From contig CAWBGB010000005.1 of assembly GCA_963788285.1 (NCBI GenBank), positions 1 through 64,000 on the forward strand: a stretch of DNA of 64,000 nt, in the 5' to 3' direction. This document shows, piece after piece, positions 29,057 to 37,266 of the stretch. Made by a program: the position numbers and the translations under genes. Origin of the DNA: Alicyclobacillus_A sp963788285 (lineage in GTDB: Bacteria; Bacillota; Bacilli; Alicyclobacillales; Alicyclobacillaceae). How positions within the stretch are numbered: the stretch's first letter is position 1; each line of letters begins with the position of its first letter. The notes beneath the pieces are model-generated. The model worked only from the letters and a program-made list of their open reading frames with translations. It ran no database searches and was not told the origin of the DNA.

Positions 29057-29096
29057 AGAGAGACGGCTGTCCAGTCGTCTCTCTTACTTATTTTTA
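29057..29096 (+). terminator. Rho-independent terminator after hslU
   Basis: AGAGAGACG pairs with CGTCTCTCT (9 bp) around GCTGTCCAGT, followed by TACTTATTTTT. Confidence 0.8.
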
Positions 29097-29120
29097 CCTT
29101 TATAGGTAAACCATGCGGGA

Positions 29121-29435
29121 GTGGGTGACAACGGAGCACGGATTGACGTCGACAGGGTGAGGTAGTACGCGATGGACCGCGGCATCCTGGATGCCGCAAA
29201 AGCATCCAATCTAGATTGCCAACAGGTGTGCGACTTATTTTCGAATAAGGCTTCAGCACTGCCGAACAAGTTTCGTACGTCTCGGGGCGTGGGGTTGACC
29301 TCGATGCCGTGCGTCGTAACGTGGTCGCTCGGCGGGAGCATTGCAGTTCAATCTAAGCCTGGACAGGGTTCCATGTTTCGTATTCAGCCTCCGTTTGTGA
29401 GCCCGTGGAATCATACATACGCTCCACTGCATTGA
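29121..29435 (+). pseudogene. cheA: CheA histidine-kinase C-terminal remnant
   Basis: The frame from 29121 reads VGDNGARIDVDRVR, a TAG, then YAMDRGILDAAKA. This is the CheA N/D-box region (normally V-D-DGAGID-VR-KA--RG). Further on come SRGVG and, after a local frameshift, VDLDAVRRNVVAR. Back in the first frame is LGGSIAVQSKPGQGSMFRIQ, the end of the HATPase domain. The P1-P3 domains upstream are absent. In Bacillales the fla/che operon lies between codY and rpsB, exactly here. I conclude this is the surviving scrap of that operon's cheA. Confidence 0.8.
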
Positions 29436-29461
29436 ACAGAGGGGAACGGGAGGACCACGTT

Positions 29462-30021
29462 GTGCTAACGCTCATGATCGTGTACGTCGTTTTGATTGCC
29501 GCGGTTGTCGCTCTGTATGTGGGTGTCGCAGCGACTTCGCAACGGACCGCGTGAAGGTTATTGGTAGTGGTCGAAGTCTGGCTTGTTTGCAGGGAACGGT
29601 GTGGTATCGAGGGTAGATAGGTAGGTTGCGTCCGCGCAACCGGACAACCCTAATCAAGCAACGGAAGTCATCGCTGTCCTGGAAGCTATATACGAGGAGT
29701 TTCTCAGCGAAACTGGTGAAGTTGCGAAAGGAATTTTATTTGCGCGTGTTGCTCGAAATCACTTGGGAGCAGCAATTGGATGCCTTGGTTGATCAAGTCA
29801 GGCAGTTGCAGCAGAGACTAGATCTGCACACCGGCCGTTCCGACGCTGGCTAAGACGCGGGGGTAAGCCCCGTTGTGGGAGAGACACCTCGAACGCAAGC
29901 GACGTTTATTTTCCATCCTGAATGAACTGCATGCAGGGACATCATCTGTGCAGATTGCATCGCGACTCCGAGTCAGTTTGGACGAAGGGGTGCGCGTACG
30001 AGTCTCCTGGAAACGCGGATG
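29462..30021 (+). pseudogene. ylxL: Probable YlxL (DUF6115) remnant
   Basis: GTG 29462, with GGGAGG upstream, starts a short hydrophobic peptide (MIVYVVLIAAVVALYVGVA) that ends at 29554, like the N-terminal membrane anchor of YlxL. After shifts, 29740-29853 reads a coiled-coil-like QQLDALVDQVRQLQQRLDLH. The stretch to 30021 reads RRLFSILNELHAGTSSVQIA with SRLRVSLDEG, resembling the C-terminal helix-turn-helix of that family. In B. subtilis ylxL is the last gene before rpsB. The pieces are in different frames, so the gene is dead. The assignment leans on position. Confidence 0.6.
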
Positions 30022-30044
30022 AACCACATTGAGTCAAGCTTTCC

Positions 30045-30073
30045 TTGCCTGTGTGCGGCGACTATGATATAGT
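30045..30073 (+). promoter_or_regulatory. Sigma-A promoter of rpsB-tsf
   Basis: TTGCCT (30045-30050) and TATAGT (30068-30073) with 17-nt spacing lie about 115 nt before rpsB. The intervening leader (30080-30195) contains short inverted repeats such as CCCGCGTATCGCGG and may serve S2 autoregulation; the latter is inference. Confidence 0.8.
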
Positions 30074-30195
30074 ATTGGGCAGTGTAAATGCCCGCGTATC
30101 GCGGAGAACACACGCTTGCTGATGTCTCGTTGGGTCCGGAAACGGCAGCGAGGCAGTTGACGCAAGCGGAGGAAAAACCAACAGGAGGGTATACA

Positions 30196-30900
30196 ATGGC
30201 CATCATCTCAATGAAGCAATTGCTCGAAGCTGGCGTACACTTCGGTCACCAGACGCGTCGCTGGAATCCGAAGATGGCGCGGTACATCTTTACGGAACGT
30301 AACGGAATCTACATCATCGACTTGCAGAAGACCGTCCGCAAGGTCGAGGAAGCGTATCAGTTTGTTCGTGAACTTGCGGCTGAAGGAAAGACCATTCTGT
30401 TTGTCGGCACCAAGAAGCAAGCGCAGGAAGCGGTCGCTGAGGAAGCACAACGTTGCGGCATGTTTTATGTGAATCAACGTTGGCTCGGGGGTACGCTGAC
30501 CAACTTCCCGACAATTCAAAAGCGGATTGCCCGGCTTGTGGAACTGGAAAAGATGGAAGAGGACGGTACGTTCTCGGTGCTTCCGAAGAAGGAAGTCATT
30601 TTGTTGAAGAAAGAGAAAGAACGCCTGGAGAAGTTCCTTGGCGGTATCAAGAAGATGAAGCGAGTCCCGGACGCGATGTTCATTATTGATCCGCGTAAGG
30701 AACGCATCGCGGTGGCGGAAGCTCGCAAACTTGGTATTCCAATTGTGGCGATTGTAGACACCAACTGTGATCCGGATGAAATTGACTACGTAATCCCCGG
30801 CAACGACGACGCGATTCGCGCGGTTAAGTTGCTGACCAATAAAATGGCGGAAGCTGTTTTGGAAGGGACGCAAGGCACGGAGGAAACGACGACTGCGTAA
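30196..30900 (+). CDS. rpsB: Ribosomal protein uS2
   Basis: A 234-residue small-subunit protein. MKQLLEAGVHFGHQTRRWNP, RNGIYIIDLQKT, FVGTKKQAQEAV, WLGGTLTNFPTI and IPIVAIVDTNCDPDEIDYVI are all conserved. ATG 30196 follows AGGAGGG. The open frame back to 30088 is the leader. A weak hairpin with TTTTTT follows near 30930-30970, before tsf. Confidence 0.98.
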   Translation: MAIISMKQLLEAGVHFGHQTRRWNPKMARYIFTERNGIYIIDLQKTVRKVEEAYQFVRELAAEGKTILFVGTKKQAQEAVAEEAQRCGMFYVNQRWLGGTLTNFPTIQKRIARLVELEKMEEDGTFSVLPKKEVILLKKEKERLEKFLGGIKKMKRVPDAMFIIDPRKERIAVAEARKLGIPIVAIVDTNCDPDEIDYVIPGNDDAIRAVKLLTNKMAEAVLEGTQGTEETTTA

Positions 30901-31023
30901 CGGCATACGTCGAACAGTTTCGAGAGAGGCTGTGAGGTGGCGGGAGCTTCTCTGCCTCGTCACCTTTTTTGTGCCGTTTGCAGCGTGGTCGCGCCATGAG
31001 GTGCGTTACATAGGAGGGTGAAT

Positions 31024-31674
31024 ATGGAGATTTCAGCAGCATTGGTTAAGGAGTTGCGTGAAAAGACAGGCGCAGGCATGATGGATTGCAAAAAAGCGCT
31101 TACGGAGGCGGATGGTGACCTCGAGCGCGCTACGGAAATTCTTCGCGAGAAAGGTCTTGCTTCTGCCGCCAAGAAGGCAGGCCGCGTCGCCGCTGAAGGC
31201 ATTGTGGAAGCGTACATACACGGAGCGGGCCGGATTGGCGTACTGGTCGAAGTCAACTGTGAGACAGACTTCGTGGCGAAAAACCAGGCCTTCCGCGACT
31301 TTGTTCACGACATCGCAATGCACATCGCGGCGGCGAGCCCTCAGTATGTCCGGCGCGAAGAGGTTCCGGCAGAGGTGGTTGAACGCGAAAAAGAAATTCT
31401 TCGCGCACAGACGTTGAACGAAGGAAAACCGGCTCACATCGTCGACAAGATTGTCGAAGGGCGATTGGATAAGTTTTACAAAGATGTCTGCCTCATGGAG
31501 CAACCCTTCGTGAAAGACCCAGACAAGACGATTGACCAGTTGGTGAAAGAACAGATTGCGCACATTGGTGAGAATATCTCAATTCGCAGATTTTCGCGGT
31601 TCGTCGTCGGTGAAGGGATTGAAAAGCAAGAAACGAATTTCGCAGAAGAGGTCATGGCCCAAATTCGTAAATGA
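31024..31674 (+). CDS. tsf: Elongation factor Ts
   Basis: A 216-residue nucleotide-exchange factor for EF-Tu. The UBA-like N-terminus reads LVKELREKTGAGMMDCKKAL and the core contains VEVNCETDFVAKNQAFRDFV. At 216 residues it belongs to the short EF-Ts form that lacks part of the second core subdomain of the E. coli protein. ATG 31024 follows AGGAGGG. A terminator follows the stop. Confidence 0.97.
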   Translation: MEISAALVKELREKTGAGMMDCKKALTEADGDLERATEILREKGLASAAKKAGRVAAEGIVEAYIHGAGRIGVLVEVNCETDFVAKNQAFRDFVHDIAMHIAAASPQYVRREEVPAEVVEREKEILRAQTLNEGKPAHIVDKIVEGRLDKFYKDVCLMEQPFVKDPDKTIDQLVKEQIAHIGENISIRRFSRFVVGEGIEKQETNFAEEVMAQIRK

Positions 31675-31681
31675 GGACGGG

Positions 31682-31712
31682 AGGGAACACCAAGGTGTTC
31701 CCTTTCTTTAAA
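31682..31712 (+). terminator. Rho-independent terminator after tsf
   Basis: A perfect 10-bp stem, AGGGAACACC with GGTGTTCCCT, is followed by TTCTTTAAA. Confidence 0.85.
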
Positions 31713-31857
31713 CAGAATGGTTGCATCGGCGTACGTTATATTAGGTGCCGTTACTTCGTGACCAGATGCACAATGTTTGCCGAAGTAGCTGCCGGTGTCT
31801 GAAAGCACCTGCCTGCCGGTGACTGGAGACTACCACGCACAGAACGGAGGAATCTGG

Positions 31858-32589
31858 ATGCCGACACCGAAATACTCTCGTGTCGTATTAAAACTCAGTG
31901 GAGAAGCGCTTGCCGGGGAGCAAGGATATGGCATTGATCCGGAAGTCATCCACAACATTGCCGTACAAGTGAAGGACGTCGTGGCGCTTGGCGTACAAGT
32001 GGCCGTGGTCGTCGGTGGCGGCAACATTTGGCGCGGGATCTCGGGGAGCGCGCGGGGTATGGACAGAGCCACTGCGGACTATATGGGCATGCTGGCGACA
32101 GTTTTGAACGCACTCGCGCTTCAGGATGCCTTGGAAAAATTGGAGGTACACACGCGAGTACAAACTTCGGTAGAAATGCGACAAGTTGCTGAACCGTACA
32201 TTCGGCGCCGGGCCATCCGTCACCTGGAAAAGAATCGCGTGGTCATTTTTGCGGGCGGTACAGGAAACCCGTATTTTTCCACGGATACGACGGCCGCACT
32301 GCGCGCTGCCGAAATCGAGGCTGACGTAATTCTGATGGCGAAAAACGGTGTGGACGGTGTGTATAGCGCGGATCCCTCGAAGGATCCACAAGCTATCAAA
32401 TACGACCACCTCGAGTTTTTCGACGTGTTGAGCCGGGGGCTTGGCGTGATGGACTCGACTGCCACTTCACTATGTATGGACAATCAGATCCCGCTGATTG
32501 TCTTCTCGATTGGCGATGCAACGAACATTCAGAAGGCTGTACTTGGTGAATCCATTGGAACGATGGTAGGGGGGAAGTCTCGTGATTGA
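31858..32589 (+). CDS. pyrH: UMP kinase
   Basis: A 243-residue amino-acid-kinase-family enzyme that makes UDP from UMP. VVLKLSGEALAG, VVVGGGNIWRG, VVIFAGGTGNPYFSTDTTAA and LMAKNGVDGVYSADP are diagnostic. ATG 31858 follows GGAGGA; the frame back to 31795 is leader. It overlaps frr by 8 nt, as expected for the translation/envelope operon pyrH-frr-uppS-cdsA-dxr-rseP. Confidence 0.97.
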   Translation: MPTPKYSRVVLKLSGEALAGEQGYGIDPEVIHNIAVQVKDVVALGVQVAVVVGGGNIWRGISGSARGMDRATADYMGMLATVLNALALQDALEKLEVHTRVQTSVEMRQVAEPYIRRRAIRHLEKNRVVIFAGGTGNPYFSTDTTAALRAAEIEADVILMAKNGVDGVYSADPSKDPQAIKYDHLEFFDVLSRGLGVMDSTATSLCMDNQIPLIVFSIGDATNIQKAVLGESIGTMVGGKSRD

Positions 32590-33139
32590 AGATGTAATGA
32601 AATCCGCCGAGGATAGGATGGAAAAAGCGGTGCAGGTCTACAAACGGGATTTGGTGACCGTGCGCGCCGGACGCGCCACGCCCGCAATGCTGGATAAGAT
32701 CACCGTCGAATACTACGGCACTCAGATGCCTGTTAATCAGGTTGCAAGCGTCACAACGCCGGAACCGCGTCAACTGGTGATCACACCGTGGGACAAAGGG
32801 ATGCTGTCGGAGATTGAAAAGGCCATCCAGAAGTCTGACTTGGGTGTCAATCCCATGAACGATGGCACTGTGATCCGCTTGAACATACCACCACTTACCG
32901 AACAGCGTCGTCAAGAGCTCGTCAAGGTGGTTCGCAAGATGGCGGAGGAATGTCGTGTGGCAGTCCGGAACATCCGCAGGGATGCGAATGACGAATTAAA
33001 GAAGATGGAGAAGAATGGCGAGATTTCGGAAGATCAAGTGCGCCGCGGAACTGACAAAATACAGGCCCTCACAGACAAGTTTATTGCGGAAGTCGACAAG
33101 CTGACTGCGGGCAAAGAACAGGAACTGACGGAAGTGTAA
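32582..33139 (+). CDS. frr: Ribosome recycling factor
   Basis: A 185-residue factor that, with EF-G, splits post-termination ribosomes. The helical-bundle signatures KRDLVTVRAGRATPAMLDKI and RNIRRDANDELKKMEKNGE are present, and ITPWDKGMLSEIEKAIQKSD marks domain II. GTG 32582 lies inside the end of pyrH, preceded by GGGGGGAAG. Confidence 0.97.
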   Translation: MIEDVMKSAEDRMEKAVQVYKRDLVTVRAGRATPAMLDKITVEYYGTQMPVNQVASVTTPEPRQLVITPWDKGMLSEIEKAIQKSDLGVNPMNDGTVIRLNIPPLTEQRRQELVKVVRKMAEECRVAVRNIRRDANDELKKMEKNGEISEDQVRRGTDKIQALTDKFIAEVDKLTAGKEQELTEV

Positions 33140-33177
33140 CGAGGGTGACTGCAGACGACAGGGGGAGGTCAGCGCGA

Positions 33178-33945
33178 TTGTTAAACAGGCTATTTGCACG
33201 AACTCGCAAAAGGCCGCATGAGAAGGAGCGTTTTTCGCTCGAAGGCAACCTCCCTGCCCATCTCGCCATCATCATGGACGGCAATGGTCGATGGGCGAAC
33301 CGTCGAGGTCTTCCACGTTTTGCAGGGCATCATGCTGGCATGAAGCGGATGCGTCAGGTGATTCGGGATTGTGACGAGCTGGGGATCCCGTGTCTGACGC
33401 TCTATGCGTTTTCCACAGAAAACTGGAAGCGGCCGCAGGATGAAGTAGAGTATCTGATGCGGCTGCCAGAGGAGTTTTTTGCATCGGAGATCGATGAGTT
33501 GGTTGAGCGAGGCGTTCGCGTCCGTTTTATCGGTGACACCAGCAAACTGCCGCAGCACACGCAGGACATCGTGCATCGAACGCTGGAACGCACCAAGAAC
33601 AGCAACGGCATGATTGTCAACTTTGCTTTGAACTACGGTGGGCGCGCTGAGATTGTGAGCGCGGCCAAGTCGTTTGCAAGGGAAGTGGCTGCCGGGACTG
33701 CGACGTGGGACGAGCTTACAGAGGAGCGCTTTCAGCAGCACTTGTCTACGGGATCGTTGCCGGATCCGGATTTGGTGATACGCACCAGTGGCGAAATGCG
33801 CTTGAGCAACTTCCTGATTTGGCAGGCGGCGTATGCGGAATTCTGGTTTACGGATGTTCTGTGGCCAGACTTTACGCGCGACATACTGGAGCAGGCGCTG
33901 CGTGAGTTTCAGGGACGCAAACGCCGCTTTGGCGGTTTGAAGTAG
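33178..33945 (+). CDS. uppS: Undecaprenyl diphosphate synthase (isoprenyl transferase)
   Basis: A cis-prenyltransferase of about 255 residues that makes the C55 lipid carrier for cell-wall synthesis. HLAIIMDGNGRWANRRGLPR holds the catalytic Asp. LTLYAFSTENWKRP, FALNYGGRAEIV and VIRTSGEMRLSNFLIWQ complete the signature. I prefer TTG 33178 because GGGGGAGG lies 9 nt before it. GTG 33145 would add 11 residues but has no properly spaced site. Confidence 0.95.
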   Translation: MLNRLFARTRKRPHEKERFSLEGNLPAHLAIIMDGNGRWANRRGLPRFAGHHAGMKRMRQVIRDCDELGIPCLTLYAFSTENWKRPQDEVEYLMRLPEEFFASEIDELVERGVRVRFIGDTSKLPQHTQDIVHRTLERTKNSNGMIVNFALNYGGRAEIVSAAKSFAREVAAGTATWDELTEERFQQHLSTGSLPDPDLVIRTSGEMRLSNFLIWQAAYAEFWFTDVLWPDFTRDILEQALREFQGRKRRFGGLK

Positions 33946-34734
33946 GTGAGAAACGTGCTGAGACAACGAGTTGTTACGGCTGTCATCGCCCTGGTGATTG
34001 TCGTCGCAGCGGTCCTTTGGTGCTCTTTTTCGTGGCAGGTCCTCGTTTTCGTCGGGTGTCTGCTGTGCGCCTACGAGTTCGCTGCCATCACCGGACAGCG
34101 GTGGAGTACGCCGGCGGCCATTTGGAGCTATGCGGTGGTGGCCTTGCTCATATGGTGGCCGCATGGATTCGGCGCATACTTGTATCAATGGATGGTTGCT
34201 ATCACGTTTCTCATTCCCGTGTTGACCCGGAATCGCGCCAACATTCTACAGTCTGCGTCTTTGTTTGCAGGGGCTATGTATATCGGATTTGGTGGAGCTA
34301 GCTTAGTTGCACTGAGATCCCTTGAAAATGGATTGGCATGGGTCTTTCTAACAATGATTACAATATGGGCAACGGATACAGCGGCGTATTTTATAGGGTC
34401 GTCTCTGAAGGGGCCAAAGCTATGGCCCGACATCAGTCCGAAAAAGACCGTCAGCGGCGCAGTTGCCGGCGTCATTGCCGGTGGATTGGGTGCGGTGTTT
34501 GTTGGATGGCTCACCATTCAAAGCGCACATCCGCTGAGGTATTTCTACATAGGGGCGCTGATTTCCGTGGCTGGGCAATTGGGGGACCTCGTCGAATCGG
34601 CATACAAGCGATCCGCAGGTGTGAAGGATTCGGGGAATCTGTTGCCGGGTCACGGCGGTGTGCTGGACAGGGTCGATAGTTTGCTGTTTGCTGCGCCCTT
34701 GGCGGTGTTCCTCATCACGCACCCCTGGTCGTAG
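33946..34734 (+). CDS. cdsA: Phosphatidate cytidylyltransferase
   Basis: A 262-residue integral membrane enzyme that makes CDP-diacylglycerol. Multiple hydrophobic segments precede the family signature ESAYKRSAGVKDSGNLLPG with HGGVLDRVDS. It starts directly after the uppS stop (GTG 33946; GTG 33955 is equally possible given AGGTGAG between them). Confidence 0.95.
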   Translation: MRNVLRQRVVTAVIALVIVVAAVLWCSFSWQVLVFVGCLLCAYEFAAITGQRWSTPAAIWSYAVVALLIWWPHGFGAYLYQWMVAITFLIPVLTRNRANILQSASLFAGAMYIGFGGASLVALRSLENGLAWVFLTMITIWATDTAAYFIGSSLKGPKLWPDISPKKTVSGAVAGVIAGGLGAVFVGWLTIQSAHPLRYFYIGALISVAGQLGDLVESAYKRSAGVKDSGNLLPGHGGVLDRVDSLLFAAPLAVFLITHPWS

Positions 34735-34763
34735 ACGTACATCATGATTGAGGTGCATGAGCC

Positions 34764-35933
34764 GTGATTTCAGTAACGATATTAGGGTCGACGGGCGTCA
34801 TTGGCACCAACACACTCGAGGTATTGGAGCACCTGGGCGAAAGCTATGTCGTCCGCGCCCTCGCTGCAGGTAAAAATGCTTCCCGCTTGGCGGAGCAGGT
34901 TCGTCGATTTCGTCCGCAGTACGTGTCTGTTCAGGACGAAGTAACCCTGAGGGAACTTAAGGAGCAGCTGGTCGGGTTCGACCCATGGCCAGAATTTTTT
35001 GTTGGAGATGACGGCCTCGAGCAGATTAGCCAGGTTCCGACAGACGTTGTGGTGTCTGCGATTGTGGGCGCCAAAGGGCTGGCACCGACTTGGCGAGCCG
35101 TCAAGCGGGGAGCGACTGTCGCGCTGGCCAACAAGGAGACGCTTGTCGCGGCTGGAGATCTGGTGATGCCACTTGCTGCGAAAACCGGCGCGAACATCGT
35201 TCCAGTGGACAGTGAGCATTCGGCCCTTTTGCAGTCACTGCACAGCGGGAAACCGCAAGAAGTATCCAGGTACATCCTTACGGCGTCCGGCGGTCCTTTT
35301 CGAAATTGGACGTATAAAGAGCTCCAAGACGCCACAGTAGAGCAGGCTCTGCGCCACCCGACTTGGAATATGGGGCAAAAGATCACGGTGGATTCTGCCA
35401 CGTTGATGAATAAAGGCCTCGAGGTGATTGAGGCCCATCATTTATTTCAAGCTCCGTATTCGAAGATTGACGTCGTGGTTCACCCGCAAAGCGTCGTACA
35501 CTCCTTAGTGGAGTTTGTAGACGGGTCCATGATTGCTCAATTGGCAACCCACGATATGCGATTGCCCATCCAATACGCCCTCACCTACCCCAACCGATGG
35601 CAGAGTCCATGGCCACGCCTGGACCTACTGTCTGTGGCCACGCTGACGTTTGAGGCTCCCGATTTCAACCGCTTTCCGAGTCTTCGGTTGGCGTATGAAG
35701 CGGGGAAGGCGGGCGGTTACGCGCCATGTGTGCTCAATGCAGCGAATGAGATTGCAGTGGCAGCTTTTCTGTCTGGACGCATTTCTTTCCTTCAGATGGC
35801 GAAACTGGTGGAGAGTGTGCTGGAAAGACACATACCTGGGACACCTTCTGAATTGAATGATATTGTAGAGATGGACAACTGGGCGCGTCGTTCAGCTCTC
35901 GCAATGTTGGAAAAGGGCGGGTGGAACTGTTGA
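34764..35933 (+). CDS. dxr: 1-deoxy-D-xylulose 5-phosphate reductoisomerase
   Basis: A 389-residue enzyme of the MEP isoprenoid pathway that forms methylerythritol phosphate with NADPH. Motifs are ILGSTGVIGTNTLEVL for cofactor binding, ALANKETLVAAG, VDSEHSALLQSL for metal binding, and TLMNKGLEVIEAHHLF. GTG 34764 follows GAGGTG. It overlaps rseP by 13 nt. With uppS in the same operon it supplies precursors for the lipid carrier. Confidence 0.97.
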   Translation: MISVTILGSTGVIGTNTLEVLEHLGESYVVRALAAGKNASRLAEQVRRFRPQYVSVQDEVTLRELKEQLVGFDPWPEFFVGDDGLEQISQVPTDVVVSAIVGAKGLAPTWRAVKRGATVALANKETLVAAGDLVMPLAAKTGANIVPVDSEHSALLQSLHSGKPQEVSRYILTASGGPFRNWTYKELQDATVEQALRHPTWNMGQKITVDSATLMNKGLEVIEAHHLFQAPYSKIDVVVHPQSVVHSLVEFVDGSMIAQLATHDMRLPIQYALTYPNRWQSPWPRLDLLSVATLTFEAPDFNRFPSLRLAYEAGKAGGYAPCVLNAANEIAVAAFLSGRISFLQMAKLVESVLERHIPGTPSELNDIVEMDNWARRSALAMLEKGGWNC

Positions 35934-37189
35934 CCATTGCAGTCGTCAGTGCGTTGAAAGGAATCGTCGCGATTGTCTCCGTGTTCTTGGTGTGCATCGT
36001 ATTGCACGAGTTCGGGCACTACATTGTGGCCAAGAAAAGCGGCGTGGCCGTTCCGGCTTTCGCGGTGGGATTTGGACCGAAGATCTTCCGCTGGACTCGA
36101 AACGGAACGGAGTTCTCAATCCGACTGTTTCCACTGGGCGGCCTTGTTCAGTTGGCGGGTGAGATTCCGCAGGATGCACTGTTTCGAAAAGGGGAGCAGA
36201 TTGCGTTCAAGGTGGATGACCAGGGGCGAGTGACCGTCCTTGGAGACCCCATGGACGTCCCTGACGGCCGCGTCGGTATTCTGCGGGACCTGGACCTGAT
36301 GAACCGCCTTCAAATGACCATTGACACTGGCGATGAGGTTCGCAATTACACGGTCATTCCTCATGCAAAACTGATGACCAATAAGCGGAATTCCATGCCG
36401 CTTGTGGAGCGACACGAACAGGTGCTCGGCAAGCCTCTATGGCAACGCGCAGCCATCATTCTCGCCGGTCCAGTGATGAATTTTTTACTGGCAGGTGTTT
36501 TATTTTCCGCATGGTCCGGCTACAACGGGGTGCCTACGACACAGATCGCAACGGTCGCCCCAGGCTCTCCAGCTGTCGTGAGCGGACTGCGGACTGGTGA
36601 TAAAATTCTGGCTGTGGATGGAAAGACGATATCTAACTGGACTGACCTGCAGCGTGCCATCCGGTCGGACAACTCAAAACCGCCGAAACCGCTGCGAATT
36701 GATATACAGCGTGGAGAAATGACGGAGCAAATGACCGTCACTCCGAGGATGGTGGACGGGAATATTCCACAACTGGGCGTCACACCGCAGCTTTCGCACA
36801 ATGTGATCCAAGCGGTGAAGACAGGCTTTGCGGACGTGTATTTTGGCTCCGTCAACGCAATTCAAGCCTATTGGCAGGTTATTTCACAGCACCAATTCAA
36901 TAGTCTTGCAGGACCTGTGGGAATTGCCGATGTGATTAGTCAACAAGCCCAAAATGGCTTTTGGCACGTCGTGATGATTGCAGGATTGTTGAGTTTGAAC
37001 CTTGGATTGTTTAATTTGCTACCGATACCGGCTTTGGACGGTGGGCGCTTGTTGTTTATGATTGTGGAGATGTTTCGGGGACGTGCAGTTGATCCTCGAA
37101 AGGAAGGGTTGGTGCACCTCGTCGGTTTCGGTTTGTTGATGTTGTTTGCTGTGGTGATCACGTATCGTGATGTGACACGTCTGTTCTGA
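35921..37189 (+). CDS. rseP: Site-2 protease RseP/RasP
   Basis: A 422-residue intramembrane zinc protease. The zinc motif HEFGH (residues 29-33) lies in the first membrane segment and NLLPIPALDGGRLL in the third carries the metal-binding Asp. A central PDZ domain includes VAPGSPAVVSGLRTGDKILA. The family cleaves anti-sigma factors and signal-peptide remnants. In Bacillales proS normally follows; here only about 60 nt separate it from polC. Confidence 0.96.
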   Translation: MELLTIAVVSALKGIVAIVSVFLVCIVLHEFGHYIVAKKSGVAVPAFAVGFGPKIFRWTRNGTEFSIRLFPLGGLVQLAGEIPQDALFRKGEQIAFKVDDQGRVTVLGDPMDVPDGRVGILRDLDLMNRLQMTIDTGDEVRNYTVIPHAKLMTNKRNSMPLVERHEQVLGKPLWQRAAIILAGPVMNFLLAGVLFSAWSGYNGVPTTQIATVAPGSPAVVSGLRTGDKILAVDGKTISNWTDLQRAIRSDNSKPPKPLRIDIQRGEMTEQMTVTPRMVDGNIPQLGVTPQLSHNVIQAVKTGFADVYFGSVNAIQAYWQVISQHQFNSLAGPVGIADVISQQAQNGFWHVVMIAGLLSLNLGLFNLLPIPALDGGRLLFMIVEMFRGRAVDPRKEGLVHLVGFGLLMLFAVVITYRDVTRLF

Positions 37190-37266
37190 CGTCTGCGATC
37201 CTTTGATACGCTTACGCCAGAACAACATGGAAGTATGGGGAACCGCGGATAGTGAGGGTTATTGCC

